From Homarus americanus (Eukaryota > Arthropoda > Malacostraca > Decapoda > Nephropidae), in assembly GCF_018991925.1 (NCBI RefSeq), contig NW_024751942.1:40001-104000 (forward strand): a stretch of DNA of 64,000 nt. The letters are read 5' to 3'. The translations under genes and the position numbers were made by a program. Shown piece after piece: positions 33,745 through 44,522 of the stretch; position 1 is the first letter of the stretch; each line of letters starts with the position of its first letter. The notes beneath the pieces were generated by a model that worked only from the letters and a program-made list of their open reading frames with translations, ran no database searches and had not been told where the DNA came from.

Positions 33745-34770
33745 ATATCGAGCCGTAGTGTTAAGTTTGCGGACGACACGAAGATATTGGGAAGATAGCA
33801 AGTCAAGGCGGTGTCGCAACAATGCAGAAAGACCCGAATGAATTGTTCAAATGATCTTGAGACTGGCAATTGATCTGTGTTTCAATTTCAACAGTTTATT
33901 TCTTATTATAGGAAACGGGACCCTAGTGCTGTCACAAGGTTCCCCTGTACAACGTTACCAGAAGCATCTGTCAGGAGTGTCAAGTACATATAAATTAAAT
34001 AATATAAAGGGTCTAAGGAAGGAAGGACATTCCCTCAAAATAACATCAATATTATTTATATGAAATATCTGGCCAGCATGCTGGTGATAAGCATCGTGCC
34101 TCTGTCAGGAGGTCAGGGAGTGGTGGTCCAGCAGGCGCCACCGAAGTGTTGTGTGCGAGGACATCTCAGGTTGTCGTGGATGAGTGCAGCTGTCTGCTCT
34201 CTTGCATAATACACAAGCAGGTTGCTCGGGGGAGGTGGGGATACCAATTTCTCAAGCAAAGCCGTACCAGATGAGCAGCAATTACGTCCCTCTTCTGCGA
34301 CCCTTTCCCGTAGACCTTTAACATTACGAAATACAAGACCCAACACATAGGATACAACAACCCCAACCACAACTATTCTGTTAATAACACTTTCACTAAG
34401 GTGATTTCGGAACTATGTCAACTCGATTATCCAATTAGACTGAGGGCCTTAGGACTAACAACCCTTCAGACAAAGCACAATAGGGCAGATCTCATTGCCA
34501 CATTCAAAATACTGAAAGGGATGGAAAAAGTGAACCTGGGCCATTTCTTTGTTATGTCACGCACCACCAACACGAGGGAACACAACTACTAGCTACTATC
34601 ATGCACAACGAATACAAGGAAATACTTTTCACGCAGAGGCTGGTAGATCTACAGTATGGAACGGTCTGCCATCCCAAACTGTGGAACCAAGAAGAGTATT
34701 GGGCTTCAGAATAGCCCTTGAAAATATTATCAAGAATAATGGAGGGATCCTACATAGGTTAGGTTAGTTT
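33745..34770 (+). pseudogene. Heavily decayed CR1/Jockey-type LINE reverse transcriptase
   Basis: A plus-strand segment at 33763-33783 reads KFADDTK, the catalytic FADD box of reverse transcriptase (33766-33777), followed by stop-broken text equivalent to KDPNELFK and DWQL. After a gap of unrelated sequence (about 33900-34400), a C-terminal part resumes. 34401-34592 holds IRLRALGLTTLQ, RADLIATFKILKGMEKVNLG and HFFVMSRTTNTREHNY. In another frame, 34549-34767 holds TVWNGLPSQTVEPRRVLGF and LENIIKNNGGI. The order and spacing are those of the RT C-terminus, so this is one ancestral gene broken by frameshifts, a deletion and probably an insertion. It is followed by a short TTAGG-like word. Confidence 0.75.
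34085..34390. other. Unassigned insert inside the decayed LINE
   Basis: This stretch separates the palm and C-terminal pieces of the LINE and matches neither. On the minus strand two frames stay open: 85 codons with GRNCCSSGTALLEKLV, and 68 codons. I do not recognise either. It may be a separate transposon fragment. Confidence 0.35.
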
Positions 34771-34864
34771 AGGGACTGGGGCCAATCTGACTAGTTTACC
34801 TTCGAAACTGTACAGTGTTCTCAATAATTTACTCTACGTGGGTAATGCTGATACGATTTAGAAC

Positions 34865-35250
34865 TACTTTTGACTTCAACAGTCCAGGAAGTCACCAGTT
34901 AAGGAAGTTTTACAACTAAACCTGAGTTCTCTCCCAACGTGGTTTTTATGACTACACCTGACTTCAACACCTGAGCGGGCAAGTTTATAAGACTACTATA
35001 CCTGACTTCAATACCTGTGCAATTTTATAAGACTACACCCACTACTCCTGACTTTAACACCTAACCAAGTTTTCAAGACAAATTCAGTACACACATGACG
35101 TCACCCACTACACCTGACTTCACCATCCAGATAATTTTCAAAACAACACCCATTACACACCTGACTTCACCATCCAGGTAATTTTCAAAACTACATCCTC
35201 TATACCTGACTCCACTAAGCCAGGGAAGCGTTATAGTCATACCTGACGCC
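34865..35250. repeat. Old degenerate tandem repeat of about 55-65 bp
   Basis: About seven diverged copies of ACTACACCTGACTTCAACAC followed by a CCAxGxAAxTTTT segment. CCTGACTTC/CCTGACTTT anchors occur near 34960, 35003, 35047, 35112, 35160 and 35208. Confidence 0.7.
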
Positions 35251-35394
35251 ACGACCAGCTGAGGAAGTTGGCCAGACGAGGAAAAAGAGGGAGGAGGGTG
35301 AGATGTTCCAGCTTGGTGACCACAACAACTACCGCCACTTCCTGAAACATCTCCACGCATCTGTAGCTCTTAGAGTCATCATAACTGTACTGCA

Positions 35395-35510
35395 GGAGGG
35401 GGGTGGGGTGAAGGATGGGGGAAAGAGGGGAAAGGAATGGAGGGAAAGGAGGGAGGGATGGATGATAAAAGGAAGGGACGGAGGGAGAGAAAGAACAGGA
35501 AGAAAGGAAG

Positions 35511-35560
<50 letters not shown>
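35395..35560. repeat. Polypurine tract and (GA)n
   Basis: GGGAAAGG-type purine sequence, then (GA)n at 35516-35560. Confidence 0.92.
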
Positions 35561-35563
<3 letters not shown>

Positions 35564-35766
35564 AAGAGAAAGTTATTTTATCATTGACCACTAAGACTCC
35601 CGTTCGAATGTATGAGTCGTCTAGGAAGGGCGGTGGACCGTTCTTTGTGCTGATACTACTGCAGAGTCTTGGGGGTGACCTGGGTCTCACGGTGGCTGAG
35701 GCGACGCTATCCACGACACCCACACAAGTTGATAACGGGACGAAGATGCATGGTGAGGTGAGGCAA
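35561..35766. other. Short unique spacer
   Basis: About 200 bp of balanced composition between two purine tracts, open on both strands because of the flanking repeats. No domain recognised. Confidence 0.4.
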
Positions 35767-36945
35767 GGTTGGTGAGGGAGGGGTGGTGAGGGGTGGTGAG
35801 GAAGGGGTGGGTGAGGAGGGAGGGAGGAAGGGGTGGTGAGGGAGGGATGGGAGGAAGGGGTGGTGGGGAGGATGAGGAGGAAGGTGGTGGTGAGGAAGGG
35901 GTGGTGAGGGAGGGTTGGTGAGGGAGGGTGGTGAGGGAGGGATGGTGAGGAAGGGTGGTGAAGGAGGAGGGAGGTGGTGGAGGGATGGTGTGAAGGTGGT
36001 GAGGGAGGGATGGTGGGAGGAAGGGGTGGGGGAGGAGGGAGGTGGAGGAGGGAGGTGATGGTGAGGAGGAAGGGGTGGTGAGGAGGGGTGGGTGAGGGAG
36101 GGATGGGGGGGGAGGTGGTGAGGGAGGGGGGTGGTGAGGAGGGAGGGATGGGTGGTGAGGAAAAGGGGGGAGGTGAGGAAGGAAGGTGGTGAGGAGGGGA
36201 GGAGGGGGTGAGTGAGGGAGAGGAGGGATGGTGGGAAGGGGTGGTGGGAGGGTGGTGGGATGGTGGAGGAAGGGTGGTGAGAGGGGTGGTGAGGGGGAGG
36301 GATGGTGGAGAAGGGGTGGGGAGGGGAGGGAGGGAAGGGGTGGTGAGGAGGGCTGGTGAGAGGGATTGAGGAAGGGGGAGGAGGGGAGAGGAAGGTGGTG
36401 AGGAGGGTGGTGGAGGGAGGGATGGTGGTGGGGGGAGAGGAAGGTGGTGAGGATGGTGGGAGGGATGGTGAGAGGTGGTGAGGAGGGCTGGTGAGGAGGG
36501 ATGGTGAGGGGTGGGAGGGAGGGGTGGTGAGGGAAGGGGTGGTGAGGAGGGATGGTGAGGGTGGGTGAGGAAGGTGGTTGGAGGAGGGGGGTGAGAAGGG
36601 GTGGGTGGGAGAAGGGTGGTGAGAGAGGGGTGGTGAGGAAGGGGGAGGGGAGGGATGGTGAGGAAGGGATGGTGAGGTAGGGGTGGTGAGGGAGGGATGG
36701 TGAGGAAGGGGTGGTGAGGGAGGGATGGTGAGGAAGGGATGGTGAGGTAGGGGTGGTGAGGGAGGGATGGTGAGGAAGGGGTGGTGAGGGAGGGATGGTG
36801 AGGAAGGGATGGTGAGGTAGGGGTGGTGAGGGATTGCAAGGAAGTGAAAGATGGTGAGGAAAGGATGAGTGGTGAGTGTTTGTGTGGGATGGTGAGGAAG
36901 GAGTAAGTGTTTGTGAGGAGTAGTGAGGAAGAGATGAGTATAGTG
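35767..36945. repeat. 1.2-kb G-rich 14-bp minisatellite
   Basis: Units such as GGGATGGTGAGGAA, GGGATGGTGAGGTA and GGGGTGGTGAGGGA repeat at 14 bp, very regular at 36654-36838 and irregular before. The plus strand is dense in G-runs and nearly free of C. The two longest open frames in the window (486 and 440 codons, minus strand) are Pro/Ser/His/Thr translations of this array, staying open because it has almost no A/T-rich codons. Confidence 0.96.
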
Positions 36946-37245
36946 AAGGAGGGTGAATAAAAATATCCCTCTTATCTACATCAGAAATCACTAACTCATT
37001 AACATACAAATTATGACATCTAACAAATACACTACAAACCCGAAGTTAGTTTTCCCCCTCGTAAGTTAACACCCTAGACCTCTAACTCTAACTTAGTTAA
37101 TCTAAGACGTGGATAACAGTTAACTCTTTACTAAACTAGATTCGTTGCCTCACTCAAACACACACACATACACACGCACACACACACACATAATACAGGG
37201 GAAAAAAATAAGAAGCTTTGAGAATTCGTGGCCAGAACAACGGCG
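36946..37245. other. Unique spacer
   Basis: AT-rich, with short CA words at 37157-37190. No gene. Confidence 0.5.
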
Positions 37246-37353
<108 letters not shown>

Positions 37354-37542
37354 ATAGAAAACTAGAAGAAAGAAAGAAAGAAAATTAAGAGAGAAAGAGA
37401 CTGTCACAGTAACTAACACCTGTCACTTACCTGTCATTACCTGAGTGAAATGTCGGTCTCCCTGTCAGTGCTGTCTGTCCAGGTGTCAAGCTCAGGTTTT
37501 TTATGTCCAGTTTATTACATTTCGTGTTAACTATAGACTCAA

Positions 37543-38391
37543 TGTCATGTGTGGAGTTAATGTGTCACGTGTCGACTACCATGTGTGGAGTTAATGTGTC
37601 ATGTGTCGACTACCATGTGTGGAGTTAATGTGTCACGTGTCGACTACCATGTGTGGAGTGTGTCAGTTACATGTGTGGGTGTGTGTCATGTGTCGACTAC
37701 CATGTGTGGAGTTAATGTCACGTGTCGACTACCATGTGTGGAGTTAATGTGTCACGTGTCGACTACCATGTGTGGAGTTAATGTGTCATGTGTCGACTAC
37801 CATGAGTGGAGTTAATGTGTCATGTGTCGACTACCATGTGTGGAGTTAATGTGTCACGTGTCGACTACCATGTGTGGAGTTAATGTGTCATGTGTCGACT
37901 ACCATGTGTGGAGTTAATGTGTCACGTGTCGACTACCATGTGTGGAGTTAATGTGTCACGTGTCGACTACCATGTGTGGAGTTAATGTGTCATGTCGACT
38001 ACCATGTGGATGTGTAATGTGTCACGTGTCGCTACCATATGTTGGTTAATGTGTCGTGTCGACTACCATGTGTGGAGTTAATGTGTCATGTGTCGACTAC
38101 CATGTGTGGAGTTAATGTGTCACGTGTCGACTACCATGTGTGGAGTTAATGTGTCATGTGTCGACTACCATGTGTGGAGTTAATGTGTCACGTGTCGACT
38201 ACCATGTGTGGAGTTAATGTGTCACGTGTCGACTACCATGTGTGGAGTTAATGTGTCATGTGTCGACTACCATGTGTGGAGTTAATGTGTCATGTGTCGA
38301 CTACCATGTGTGGAGTTAATGTGTCACGTGTCGACTACCATGTGTGGAGTTAATGTGTCATGTGTCGACTACCATGAGTGGAGTTAATGTA
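37543..38391. repeat. 34-bp satellite carrying CACGTG and GTCGAC
   Basis: About 25 copies of a unit with cores GTGTGGAGTTAATGTGTCA and GTGTCGACTACCAT. Each copy has either CACGTG or CATGTG before GTCGAC, in a mixed order, often alternating. Most copies are near-identical; irregular ones lie near 37655-37690 and 37990-38060. CACGTG is the palindromic E-box word; any regulatory role is inference. Confidence 0.96.
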
Positions 38392-39118
38392 ATGTGTCAA
38401 CTGTGTCATGTGTCAAGTTAACATGCCATCTATCACTGTATTGTGTAAACTTACTGCATGTTTCATCTATCACTGTGTCATCTGGCATGCAGGTACCACT
38501 GTGTGTCAAGTGTCAAGTTTGTCATTTTGTGAATATCAGTCAGGTGTGTCATGTTTTGTAGGGAATATCATGTGTTAACTGTGTCCGTTACGTAAGATTA
38601 TATACCTCATGACAGCTTCATATGTCACGCTTCAACACCTACTGTCATGTGTCATAACTGACCTGTCATACCATCTGCCACCCCTCGCCTTCACAAGCTC
38701 CTAGACTAAGCATAACAGGTGATGGGTGGTCTTGTTATTCTTGCTTTATCATTGTGAGTAGAACGAAGTTACGAAGAAGGAAGAAGAGAGAAAAAATGAA
38801 GAATGAAATAATAATAATAATAACAATAAAAACAACACTAACAATATTGGATGTTTGAATGAGACGAACGGATGAACTATATCAACAAGGGCTTAGTGCC
38901 TTCTGGCGGCTGAGCTAAGAAGAACACACTGCCAAGAGGTGACTGAAGCCATAACAACAACAACATTACACTACTCTTACCAAGAATAAAAAAAAATCAC
39001 CTAAAAAATGTTTCTCCTGCTTGGTAAGGTTCTCACAGGAGGACGCTACCGGATAGTGAGGACACCTCCCCTCTTACGCAATGACCTTCTGGGTGCTGTA
39101 CCACTCATGTCGCAAGAT

Positions 39119-39119
<1 letters not shown>
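38392..39119. other. Spacer with TGTGTCA words
   Basis: 38392-38660 is enriched in GTGTCATGTGTCAA-type words without a period, possibly decayed satellite. 38660-39119 is unique, with an ATA-rich patch at 38810. No gene. Confidence 0.5.

Positions 39120-39189
<70 letters not shown>
39120..39189. repeat. (GT)n microsatellite
   Basis: 70 bp of GT. Confidence 0.98.
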
Positions 39190-39192
<3 letters not shown>

Positions 39193-39405
39193 CCTAGCAT
39201 TACAGCAGAATCGGGGACGTGTGGGAGAGAGAGAGATCAAATTCATAAGTTTTGTCTCACTAAAAGACATAATTAACCTGTAGTATAATTTTCTCCTCAT
39301 ATAATACAACATTCCTTCACTACATGGCTACACGTTTACATCCCCTGATACATAAACACTACAGCGATACATACTTTTGACTCATCAATACAAAAAGTGT
39401 TCCAT
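39190..39405. other. Unique spacer
   Basis: Nothing recognised. Confidence 0.5.
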
Positions 39406-39570
39406 AGACGGTACAGCTCAAGATTCTAGGAGACATAGACGGTACAGCTCAAGATTCTAGGAGACATAGACGGTACAGCTCAAGATTCTAGGAGATATAG
39501 ACGGTACAGCTCAAGATTCTAGGAGATATAGACGGTACAGCTCAAGATTCTAGGAGACAGAGACGGTACA
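39406..39570. repeat. 31-bp minisatellite, about 5 copies
   Basis: Unit core AGACGGTACAGCTCAAGATT followed by CTAGGAGACAT. Starts at 39406 and 39437 give an exact 31-bp period. Confidence 0.96.
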
Positions 39571-39699
39571 AGTGACAACCAATGACACTATGACCTTGTG
39601 ACAGGTGATAGCCAGGCTGACAGGGAGTCACGTAGCACCCATCAAGGTCACCTGCTGTACCTCCTTGTGTTTGACCTTCATTTATAGCCACCACCAGCC

Positions 39700-39880
39700 T
39701 CGCCTCATCCATCACCTGTCACATGCTTGTTATCTCACCCATCACACGTCTCACCCGTCACACACTTTCTGCCCGTCACACACTACTCATCAATAATTCC
39801 ACCTGATACACTCTACCCGCAACGCACTTCACCCGTCACACACTTTCCGCCCGTCACACACTCCACTTAACCCGTCAGAC
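39700..39880. repeat. Degenerate CCCGTCACACACTTTC repeat
   Basis: About seven irregular copies of roughly 16-22 bp. Confidence 0.75.
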
Positions 39881-40675
39881 TATATCACCTTAAATATAAT
39901 CACCCTAACCTCCCCCACCCCCCTCCCCGTTAGCGTTTGGGTGGTTAGTAATTAGGTACATTAAGCTGGGAAGTCGGGCGAATCTTGAGGCGCGCAGAGA
40001 TGAACTTTAAAGCTGTTTTATAAGCTTGAATAATTACGTTCAAGTTCAGTTAAAATTCGGTGGTATTATAGCATTGATAGACAGACAGACAGATAGATAA
40101 ACCAGACAAACAAACACAGACAGGTAATTAAGTAAAATCATCATATACATTCACATTAGGTCAGTATCATTATATTACACAGTACATAAACAATATCAAC
40201 AAGTGCAATACGTCGATCCAAACACGGAAGCCTTGAACAGAGAGCGGCCCTATTTTCATTGTATTACTGAACAAAAATCAGATCAACTCTAAGGTAAGAT
40301 AACCAAATGTGATTTTTATTAACATTTTTCAAATATTTTAATATATGATAAATGTTTAATGTTTATAATGTGTTTTAGCTGGTTGGGATTAATACAATTA
40401 TTTCATTTGGATAAAACTGGTAATTCTTCTAGTGGATATTGTATTAACCAATCACCACTGAGCGTCCCCAAGCCTCGGCCAATAGGATTAGGTTAATTCA
40501 TATCTCTGGCATTCAGTATTACACAAACATACTGTAACAACACAAATACTATACCTATGATCTAAAATAATAAAATACACTTAAAAAATAAACTAATATT
40601 GATTTTTCGTCATTAGATAATGCTACTGTATATCTTGAATTAATAATACGACAAATATTTGGCTATATTTCACTA
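39881..40675. other. Unique AT-rich region
   Basis: About 800 bp with no repeat or domain. Two CCAAT words (near 40448 and 40478) and a short GACA run (40079-40096) occur. No transcript can be proposed. Confidence 0.5.
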
Positions 40676-40772
40676 ATTGCCTGAAGGTTACACACCGTGG
40701 CTAATTTCACCTGAATAACACACCCTAATGCAATCCTAACGTTAGGGTGTCTAATCTTCAGGTGATCCTTTC
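40676..40772. mobile_element. Fold-back repeat, copy D (compact)
   Basis: The left arm has an outer module CCTGAAGGTTACACACC (40680) and an inner module TTTCACCTGAATAACACACC (40705) ending CCTAA. The right module GTGTCTAATCTTCAGGTGAT (40747) is inverted. It begins GTTAGG, so the arms meet almost directly. CCTAA-type sequence and the 32-bp array follow immediately. Confidence 0.68.
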
Positions 40773-40789
40773 AGGGTTTCTACCTAACC

Positions 40790-41222
40790 TAACAAAACCT
40801 ATCACAACCAAAGTCTTAACCTAACAAAACCTATCACAACCAAAGTCTTAACCTAACTAAACCTATCACAACCAAAGTCTTAACCTAACAAAACCTATCA
40901 CAACCAAAGTCTTAACCTAACTAAACCTAACACAACCAAAGTCTTAACCTAACAAAACCTATCACAACCAAAGTCTTAACCTAACAAAACCTATCACAAC
41001 CAAAGTCTTAACCTAACAAAACCTATCACAACCAAAGTCTTAACCTAACAAAACCTATCACAACCAAAGTCTTAACCTAACAAAACCTATCACAACCAAA
41101 GTCTTAACCTAACTAAACCTATCACAACCAAAGTCTTAACCTAACAAAACCTATCACAACCAAAGTCTTAACCTAACTAAACCTATCACAACCAAAGTCT
41201 TAACCTAACAAAACCTAACCTA
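40790..41222. repeat. 32-bp minisatellite with CCTAAC start
   Basis: About 13 copies of a unit with cores CCTAACAAAACCTATCACAA and CCAAAGTCTTA. Anchors at 40808 and 40840 give exactly 32 bp. Units alternate CTAACA and CTAACT. It abuts fold-back copy D and contains the CCTAA word at each unit start. Confidence 0.96.
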
Positions 41223-41445
41223 ACTGACCTAACCTACCCAAAGGTCTACCATTAACCCCACACCCTTAACTGTACGGTTACATTATCTCTTCCTGCCTTT
41301 AACTTCAGCTTATTTAAACAGTCCTTCGATACCTTAACTCAAACGCCTTCATTTAACTTTGGTTGGGTTGGGCTGGGTTGGGTTAGGTTGGGTTAGGTTA
41401 GGTTGGGCTGGGTTGGGCTGGGTTGGGTTAGGTTAGGTTAGGATT
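41223..41445. repeat. CCTAA-like words then GGTTGGGCTGGGTTAGG tract
   Basis: CCTAAC words continue to 41236. 41360-41441 is an inverted-sense GGTTGGG/GGTTAGG tract of about 80 bp. Confidence 0.8.
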
Positions 41446-41949
41446 TATGCTATTCTCTCACAGTTTATAATACATCCATTTACGTAAATGCTCCTAAGTC
41501 GTCAAAATGAAATATACTAAAATCACCACTAAGAAACACGACAGACATACACACACACCGGCCCTCAAAACCCCTAACTGATATAGATTACTGAATACAC
41601 AACTACAATAATCCACTCGAAAAATATTCCTCATATATTTCAACCAAAAATACGATAGATGCTACGACAAAAATAAGAAAAGTTGTTGTTGTATTTTTAA
41701 GACGACGTCACACGCTTACAAATAAACATACGGACGAGAACATACCGAAAAAATGGTACACAATGCAACCCATGACAAAGAGGCCTCAAGGACACTCATT
41801 ATTAACGCTGAGGAAAACTTGGACCAGGACAGGGAATGGTGTGTGTCTGTGTGTGTGTGTGTGTGTATGAGCACGTCACGTCATCAAGGGCCTTATGTGA
41901 CTCACCAGTAATAGTGACATCATTAAGAACGTCTCCCATTATGATACAG
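41446..41949. other. Unique spacer
   Basis: A (GT)n patch lies at 41841-41866. No gene. Confidence 0.5.
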
Positions 41950-42362
41950 ATTGAAGGTCAAGCTGAGACATAAAGCAACCTGAGTCAAGCTGAATCATAA
42001 AGCAACCTGAGTCAAGCTGAAACATAAAGCAACCTGAGTCAAGCTGAATCATAAAGCAACCTGAGTCAAGCTGAATCATAAAGCAACCTGAGTCAAGCTG
42101 AGACATACAGCAACCTGAGTCAAGCTGAGACATAAAGCAACCTGAGTCAAGCTGAGACATAAAGCAACCTGAGTCAAGCTGAATCATAAAGCAACCTGAG
42201 TCAAGCTGAATCATAAAGCAACCTGAGTCAAGCTGAATCATAAAGCAACCTGAGTCAAGCTGAATCATAAAGCAACCTGAGTCAAGCTGAATCATAAAGC
42301 AACCTGAATCAAGCTGAATCATAAAGCAACCTGAGTCAAGCTGAGACATAAAGCAACCTGAT
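41950..42362. repeat. 27-bp minisatellite, about 15 copies
   Basis: Unit core AAGCAACCTGAGTCAAGCTG followed by AATCATA or AGACATA. The 27-bp unit keeps a 136-codon minus-strand frame open as a 9-residue repeat (QLDSGCFMI). I treat it as repeat-derived. Confidence 0.96.
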
Positions 42363-44107
42363 TCTACCTAATAAGTTCACTATGGCATATGAGGGACCAG
42401 GAAGCAGATAAGTACTGAAATAAGACCCTTTCTCCTTCATCCTCATCATTAATTAAAGGTGTATCTAGAAAGGTAAAATAAAAAGTTCATAGTCTGGTCA
42501 ATCCCCTCCCCCGGAAGAACAGTCTTATAAAGTTTAAATGGAAATCAAACTTAAAACAGGACGAAGAGGCTGAAGTTAAACCAAGAGTGTTATCGTGCTT
42601 ACAAGGTTCTCAGTACAGTGTATCAACAGGCGTGAAGGACACACAACCATCTGGCGTCTGCACATAAAAAAAGGACAGACAGACAAACACAGACAGACAG
42701 ACACAGACAGACAGACAGACATCCAACTTAACATAAGGAAGAAGCCAGATGGTCTCGTTAGTCTCCTCGTTTCACAGTAATAAAAAAAAAATCTTGTTTG
42801 TTAAGATGTTTTGGTGAATTGGTGATGACCTTCTGTATTAAAGAGGGAATACAGACTCAGGTGTATAGTGTGAAAGGGAGGCTGAACAGATTAATGTGCC
42901 TTATTCTCCCACCACAATGATCAAGATGTTCTATACGACAAAACTGTGAGTGTATACATGATGTTTCTGATCAAATGAACAGATTTTTAGTTATGTTGAC
43001 GCACAAAGGTTAATAAACTGCTTTTTGTAATCTTAATTAACAGATGTATAACATGAACTGACAATATACTAAGAGACATATACTTTTGGTTACAGCATTC
43101 ACTCCGATACTCATCAGTGAATGGTCGCACTCAAAGTATGCGTCTCCTAGTGTCAGTTCATGTTTTACAACTATCAACCAGATTTCAAAATGCCGTTTAT
43201 TGGCCTGCGTGCGTCAACATCAGCTGAAAAACTGTTCATTTGGGCCGAAAAATGCTGTAGTCATTAGCCCGCCGGTGACAGCATCTATAACGTGTCACAC
43301 AAACTGATGAAGAAGTGAATACACACACACACACACACACGTAGTCTTTGTTTTCTAGGATAAAACAGGCGCTTCCTCACCCAATGGAAGTGACCGCCCC
43401 TAATCAACTCAGGTCCCAGGTTGTAGACTGTACACCTAAGCTCTTATTGTACAGTTCGGGAAACAAAGTGTGTGTGACTGACCAAGACGACTGGATCTTT
43501 TTCAGTTATTAGCGGATGATTTATAAGCACACCAGATTCTTAAGAGGGTAATTCAACCGACTTAAAACATCATTCTTATTCACTACCAGACAATATATAC
43601 AAATAAACCCTGAGCTACACCGGCCATAAACACACAACCAGACATTTTTCACAACCATTATCCAGCAACACAGGAGATAGTGCTTGTACTCAGTGAAATA
43701 TTACATCCGTTTCGAAGTATTACACGAACACTTAATATTACCGCGAGTGGTGACGATACAACCAGGAAACTCATCTTCCAGTGTAGTTGTCTAGGAGGAT
43801 AAGGTGGCAACGATAAGTGTCTACAGGCAGGAGAGATGAGACAAGCTGAGGTTACCGATACAGTAAACGTTGAAGGTTCACAAACGATCGTAAGATGAAC
43901 GTTCCTCGTAACTTATGGTGTAAGAATGAAACTAACTGGACGTCAAAACGAGTCAAAATTATACTGACACAATATCTTGACTAATAATGTTCACAGAGGA
44001 TCAGTTAAGAGACCAAATTAAGGTGGAAAAGCTCCGGTAATATATTATATTTTATTCTAACTGGTGATAAAAGTAAAGTAAATAGTTAACGTATATTAAT
44101 ATAATTC
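42363..44107. other. Largest stretch with little repeat content, no gene recognised
   Basis: About 1.7 kb. A (GACA)n run lies at 42674-42721 and (AC)n at 43319-43340. Plus frames at 42595-42780 and 43086-43307 show no domain, signal peptide or plausible splice pattern. This is the best place in the window for a missed exon, but I see no evidence of one. Confidence 0.5.
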
Positions 44108-44339
44108 TTAGGTTATATTTGGGGTGTTATAAATATGTTTTAGCTTAAGTGAACCAGTTACACTACTCTGTGAAGCCTGACTTTGATTTTCACGTGGTAA
44201 AAAATCTCGTTGTGTTTGACCCTGACCTTTCAAACAACTCAACCAAAAACACTGAGTTTCCTGGATGACCGCAAAGAAATACTCGTTCGGTAGATGAGTG
44301 TGAGAGTGAAACTGGTTCCCATAGGCCTGACGGTCCATA

Positions 44340-44512
44340 AAATAAACAAGGAGGTATAGAGCGTCGCCTGAAACTCATTCGACTGCTTTCCTTCGCTTCC
44401 CAAACTTTAAGGACCAAATTCAGAGATGGATAAACTGAAGTTGCCCTAAGGCTCGAACCAGCGACCCTTAAGAGATGATGTGAGTGATGTCTCCACTGGG
44501 CCACCCAACTCC
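44340..44512 (-). mobile_element. tRNA-derived SINE head (tRNA-Lys-like)
   Basis: The minus strand carries an A box TGGCCCAGTGG (44493-44503) and a B box GGTTCGAGCC (44450-44459). They start 44 nt apart, the spacing of a real tRNA. A CTCTTAA word sits where the anticodon loop would be, which suggests a tRNA-Lys-like origin (inference). Arms do not pair as a complete cloverleaf and the sequence runs on into a non-tRNA body, so it is a SINE or tRNA pseudogene and not a tRNA gene. The 3' limit is uncertain. Confidence 0.65.
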
Positions 44513-44522
44513 ATAAGAGCAT

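Noticed and set aside
35379..37009. Overlapping 486- and 440-codon minus-strand ORFs rich in Pro/Ser/His/Thr
   Set aside because: They are translations of a 14-bp G-rich tandem repeat with too few stop-prone words. Two frames are open at once and no domain or signal peptide is seen.
41939..42349. 136-codon ORF with 15 QLDSGCFMI-like repeats
   Set aside because: Explained by a 27-bp minisatellite. No signal peptide, no flanking coding sequence and no exon structure.
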